This document shows positions 8,821 to 10,168 of a DNA stretch of 10,168 nucleotides, in pieces. Position 1 is the first letter of the stretch, and each line of letters starts with the position of its first letter. A program made the position numbers and the translations under genes. Source of the stretch: Funneliformis mosseae (taxonomy: Eukaryota; Glomeromycota; Glomeromycetes; Glomerales; Glomeraceae). The stretch is taken from positions 1 to 10,168 of the forward strand of contig CAJVPP010004083.1 of the NCBI GenBank assembly GCA_910592005.1, in the 5' to 3' direction. The notes beneath the pieces were generated by a model. It searched no databases and had not been told where the DNA came from. It saw nothing but the letters and a program-made list of their open reading frames with translations.

Positions 8821-9358
8821 TTATAGAGATAAGGATAGATGCGTAACAATTTTTTCTGTAATATCTAATAATTTTCCAAGATCTGATTTTCTTCTAGATG
8901 TATCCTCTGAAGAAGATTCACTTTTTGATTTCATACTAATCTTTTTTTTTGACTAATCCTATCTTTTTGCTCATTAGTTACTGTGTTCAAGTTAATAGAA
9001 TTTTTACTAGCATCTTCTGCATGAATAGTCCCATTTTCTAGTATAAAAAAGAAAGAAGTATCAGCATTACATTGCGGTTCTAAGGAGACCTACTCTATAT
9101 CTTCTGACTGTGAAGATTCTTAGTTATCTTCTAAAGTCGAACTAGAGATGTTAACAGAACTTATAATTTTACACCATTCTTCTGTTAGTTTGGGAGGCCT
9201 CTTATTATCAATTCTATATGATGTTTTTTACACATAATATGTCGAGCATCTGGAATATTATTTTGAGTATTTCTAATTTCTTCAATAGATTCAGGTGATA
9301 AGCGGGTGGCATCTGATCTAAAAAATTTACAGGTACAGGCTGTTTGTTTTTTGCTCAT
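8821..9358 (-). pseudogene. Cys/His-containing acidic protein, decayed
   Basis: The family is not recognised. ATG 9358-9356 opens with MSKKQTACTCKFF and continues to IMCKKHH, a C-x-C ... C-x2-HH pattern that could bind a metal. This frame ends at TAA 9187-9185. The sequence continues in a second frame from about 9210 (PPKLTEEWCKII, then SSSTLEDN), interrupted by TAA 9122 and TAG 9092, to TGA 8933. A third frame, entered near a nine-base A run (8942-8950), carries a Ser/Glu/Lys-rich tail (KSKSESSSEDTSRRKSD) to TAA 8823-8821. About 180 codons in total, with two frame changes. It converges with the Gag-protease gene, 66 bp between ends. The common low-complexity acidic style across frames supports one former gene; the joins are inferred. 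Confidence 0.5.
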
Positions 9359-9716
9359 AGTTTATTAATAATAAGATCAATATGATATCAATAAAAAACT
9401 TGTAGAAATTTATTTATAATATGCTTTAACCTTGGTCTAATATTGGTAATATATTAGTTTCATATGTGTAAGAATTTCAATTTTTTAGCCACTTAGCATG
9501 ATTTACTTTTAATCTAAATAGAAATCAGTTTAAGATGTATACACTTCAAATATCATATTTGTTTTAAACTGGTTGATTATTGGTTTATTATTGGTTAATA
9601 TTGATTTCTAACTCTTGCTTCTTTTCGGAAAAAAAATAGTTACCTTGACTAATCATTATATCTAGATGTGTCAAAAAATATTTTAGGGCAATTTTTTTGC
9701 TTTCAAATAAATTCAT
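9359..9716. promoter_or_regulatory. Divergent intergenic region with inverted CCAAT boxes
   Basis: This 358-bp A+T-rich gap separates two divergent frames. ATTATTGGTT occurs twice, 11 bp apart (9576-9585 and 9587-9596). ATTGG is a CCAAT box read on the other strand, plausible as a fungal promoter element about 120-140 bp before the plus-strand ATG. Nested inverted repeats also lie here: CAGTTTAA 9526-9533 with TTAAACTG 9564-9571, and AGAAATCA 9520-9527 with TGATTTCT 9602-9609. No TATA or start-site element is assigned. Confidence 0.35.
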
Positions 9717-10168
9717 ATGGCAAATATGCATACGCTAAATGAGATAAATAATGGGACATCCCTTGTATCTGATAATAAACTTGGAGATTTACCATCTAAT
9801 CGATATCCACCTAGCCAAACTGAACTTGAAAACCAACTTGCATGTGCTAATCAAGATTGAGAAATTGCTATAAGCTGTGTTAATCAGCTTAGTAGTAGAT
9901 ATGATCTATTAATAAAATATAATAAAAGGCTTTTAGAGTGTATATGTCAGCTTGAAGATGAGGTAAGAGAATTCAAAAATCAGATCATCCATAAAGATAT
10001 TTCTTTTACAAAAGCTGAGAACGATATATCTACAAAATTGGAAAAGATACAAACTCTTCAATCAGAAATAAAAGAGTTAGAAATGAAGTATTTTTTAGCT
10101 CAGAAAGACTTATTAGAAATGGATTTTCTTAGACGAGAGTTGGCGCAGTCAAGGCAAAATGTTAAGCT
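9717..10168 (+). pseudogene. Coiled-coil protein, 5' part, one in-frame stop, truncated by window end
   Basis: ATG 9717 starts a frame that stays open to the window end (about 150 codons) except for one TGA at 9858-9860 (codon 48). The first ~35 residues are polar and Ser/Pro/Asn-rich (LPSNRYPPSQTELENQ). From about residue 36 on the sequence is heptad-like and Leu/Glu/Lys-rich (LIKYNKRLLE, ICQLEDEVREF, IQTLQSEIKELEMKY), predicting a long coiled coil. The layout resembles the N-terminus of the Gag-like polyprotein without clear residue identity, so it may begin a second structural polyprotein. Decay is far lighter than in its neighbours. The TGA could come from CGA (Arg) by one C-to-T change, or could mark a host gene with an intron or sequencing error. 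Confidence 0.5.

Noticed and set aside
3404..9716. Ordinary LTR retrotransposon
   Set aside because: No pair of long direct repeats was noticed, there is no RT or RNase H, and the integrase lies on the opposite strand from Gag-protease.

Overview
The window looks like transposon-rich nuclear DNA from a very A+T-rich fungus. The best guess is an arbuscular mycorrhizal fungus (Glomeromycotina, Rhizophagus-like). This rests on general resemblance of the decayed proteins (coiled-coil/Gag/zinc-knuckle/protease polyprotein, integrase, small Cys-rich proteins) to repeat-derived families I associate with those genomes. No search could be run, so the taxon is an inference.

Left part (1 to about 3,700): no gene is visible. 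Bases 1-2,640 are extremely A+T-rich and, from about 1,550 to 2,500, carry a chain of inverted repeats able to form hairpins. Bases 2,640-3,400 are a less biased non-coding spacer. A 13-bp minisatellite (AAGTCTCACCTCT) occupies 3,404-3,728.

Right part (3,707-10,168): six decayed protein genes lie close together on strictly alternating strands. They are a Cys-rich zinc-binding-like protein (-), a small charged protein (+), a DDE integrase (-), a long Gag-like polyprotein with zinc knuckle and retropepsin-like protease (+), a Cys/His-containing acidic protein (-), and the start of a coiled-coil protein (+) that runs off the end. Spacings are 57 bp, a 4-bp overlap, 63 bp, 66 bp and 358 bp. None has an intact frame, yet the original frame can be followed through each. 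The Gag-protease gene has 33 in-frame stops but only three frame changes, which suggests base-substitution hypermutation (RIP-like or methylcytosine deamination) rather than random erosion.

The integrase and Gag-protease genes are divergent and no reverse transcriptase is present. The block is therefore not an ordinary collinear LTR retrotransposon. It may be a dead copy of an unusual integrase-bearing, reverse-transcriptase-less element, or a mosaic of nested insertions. That is the most interesting question here.
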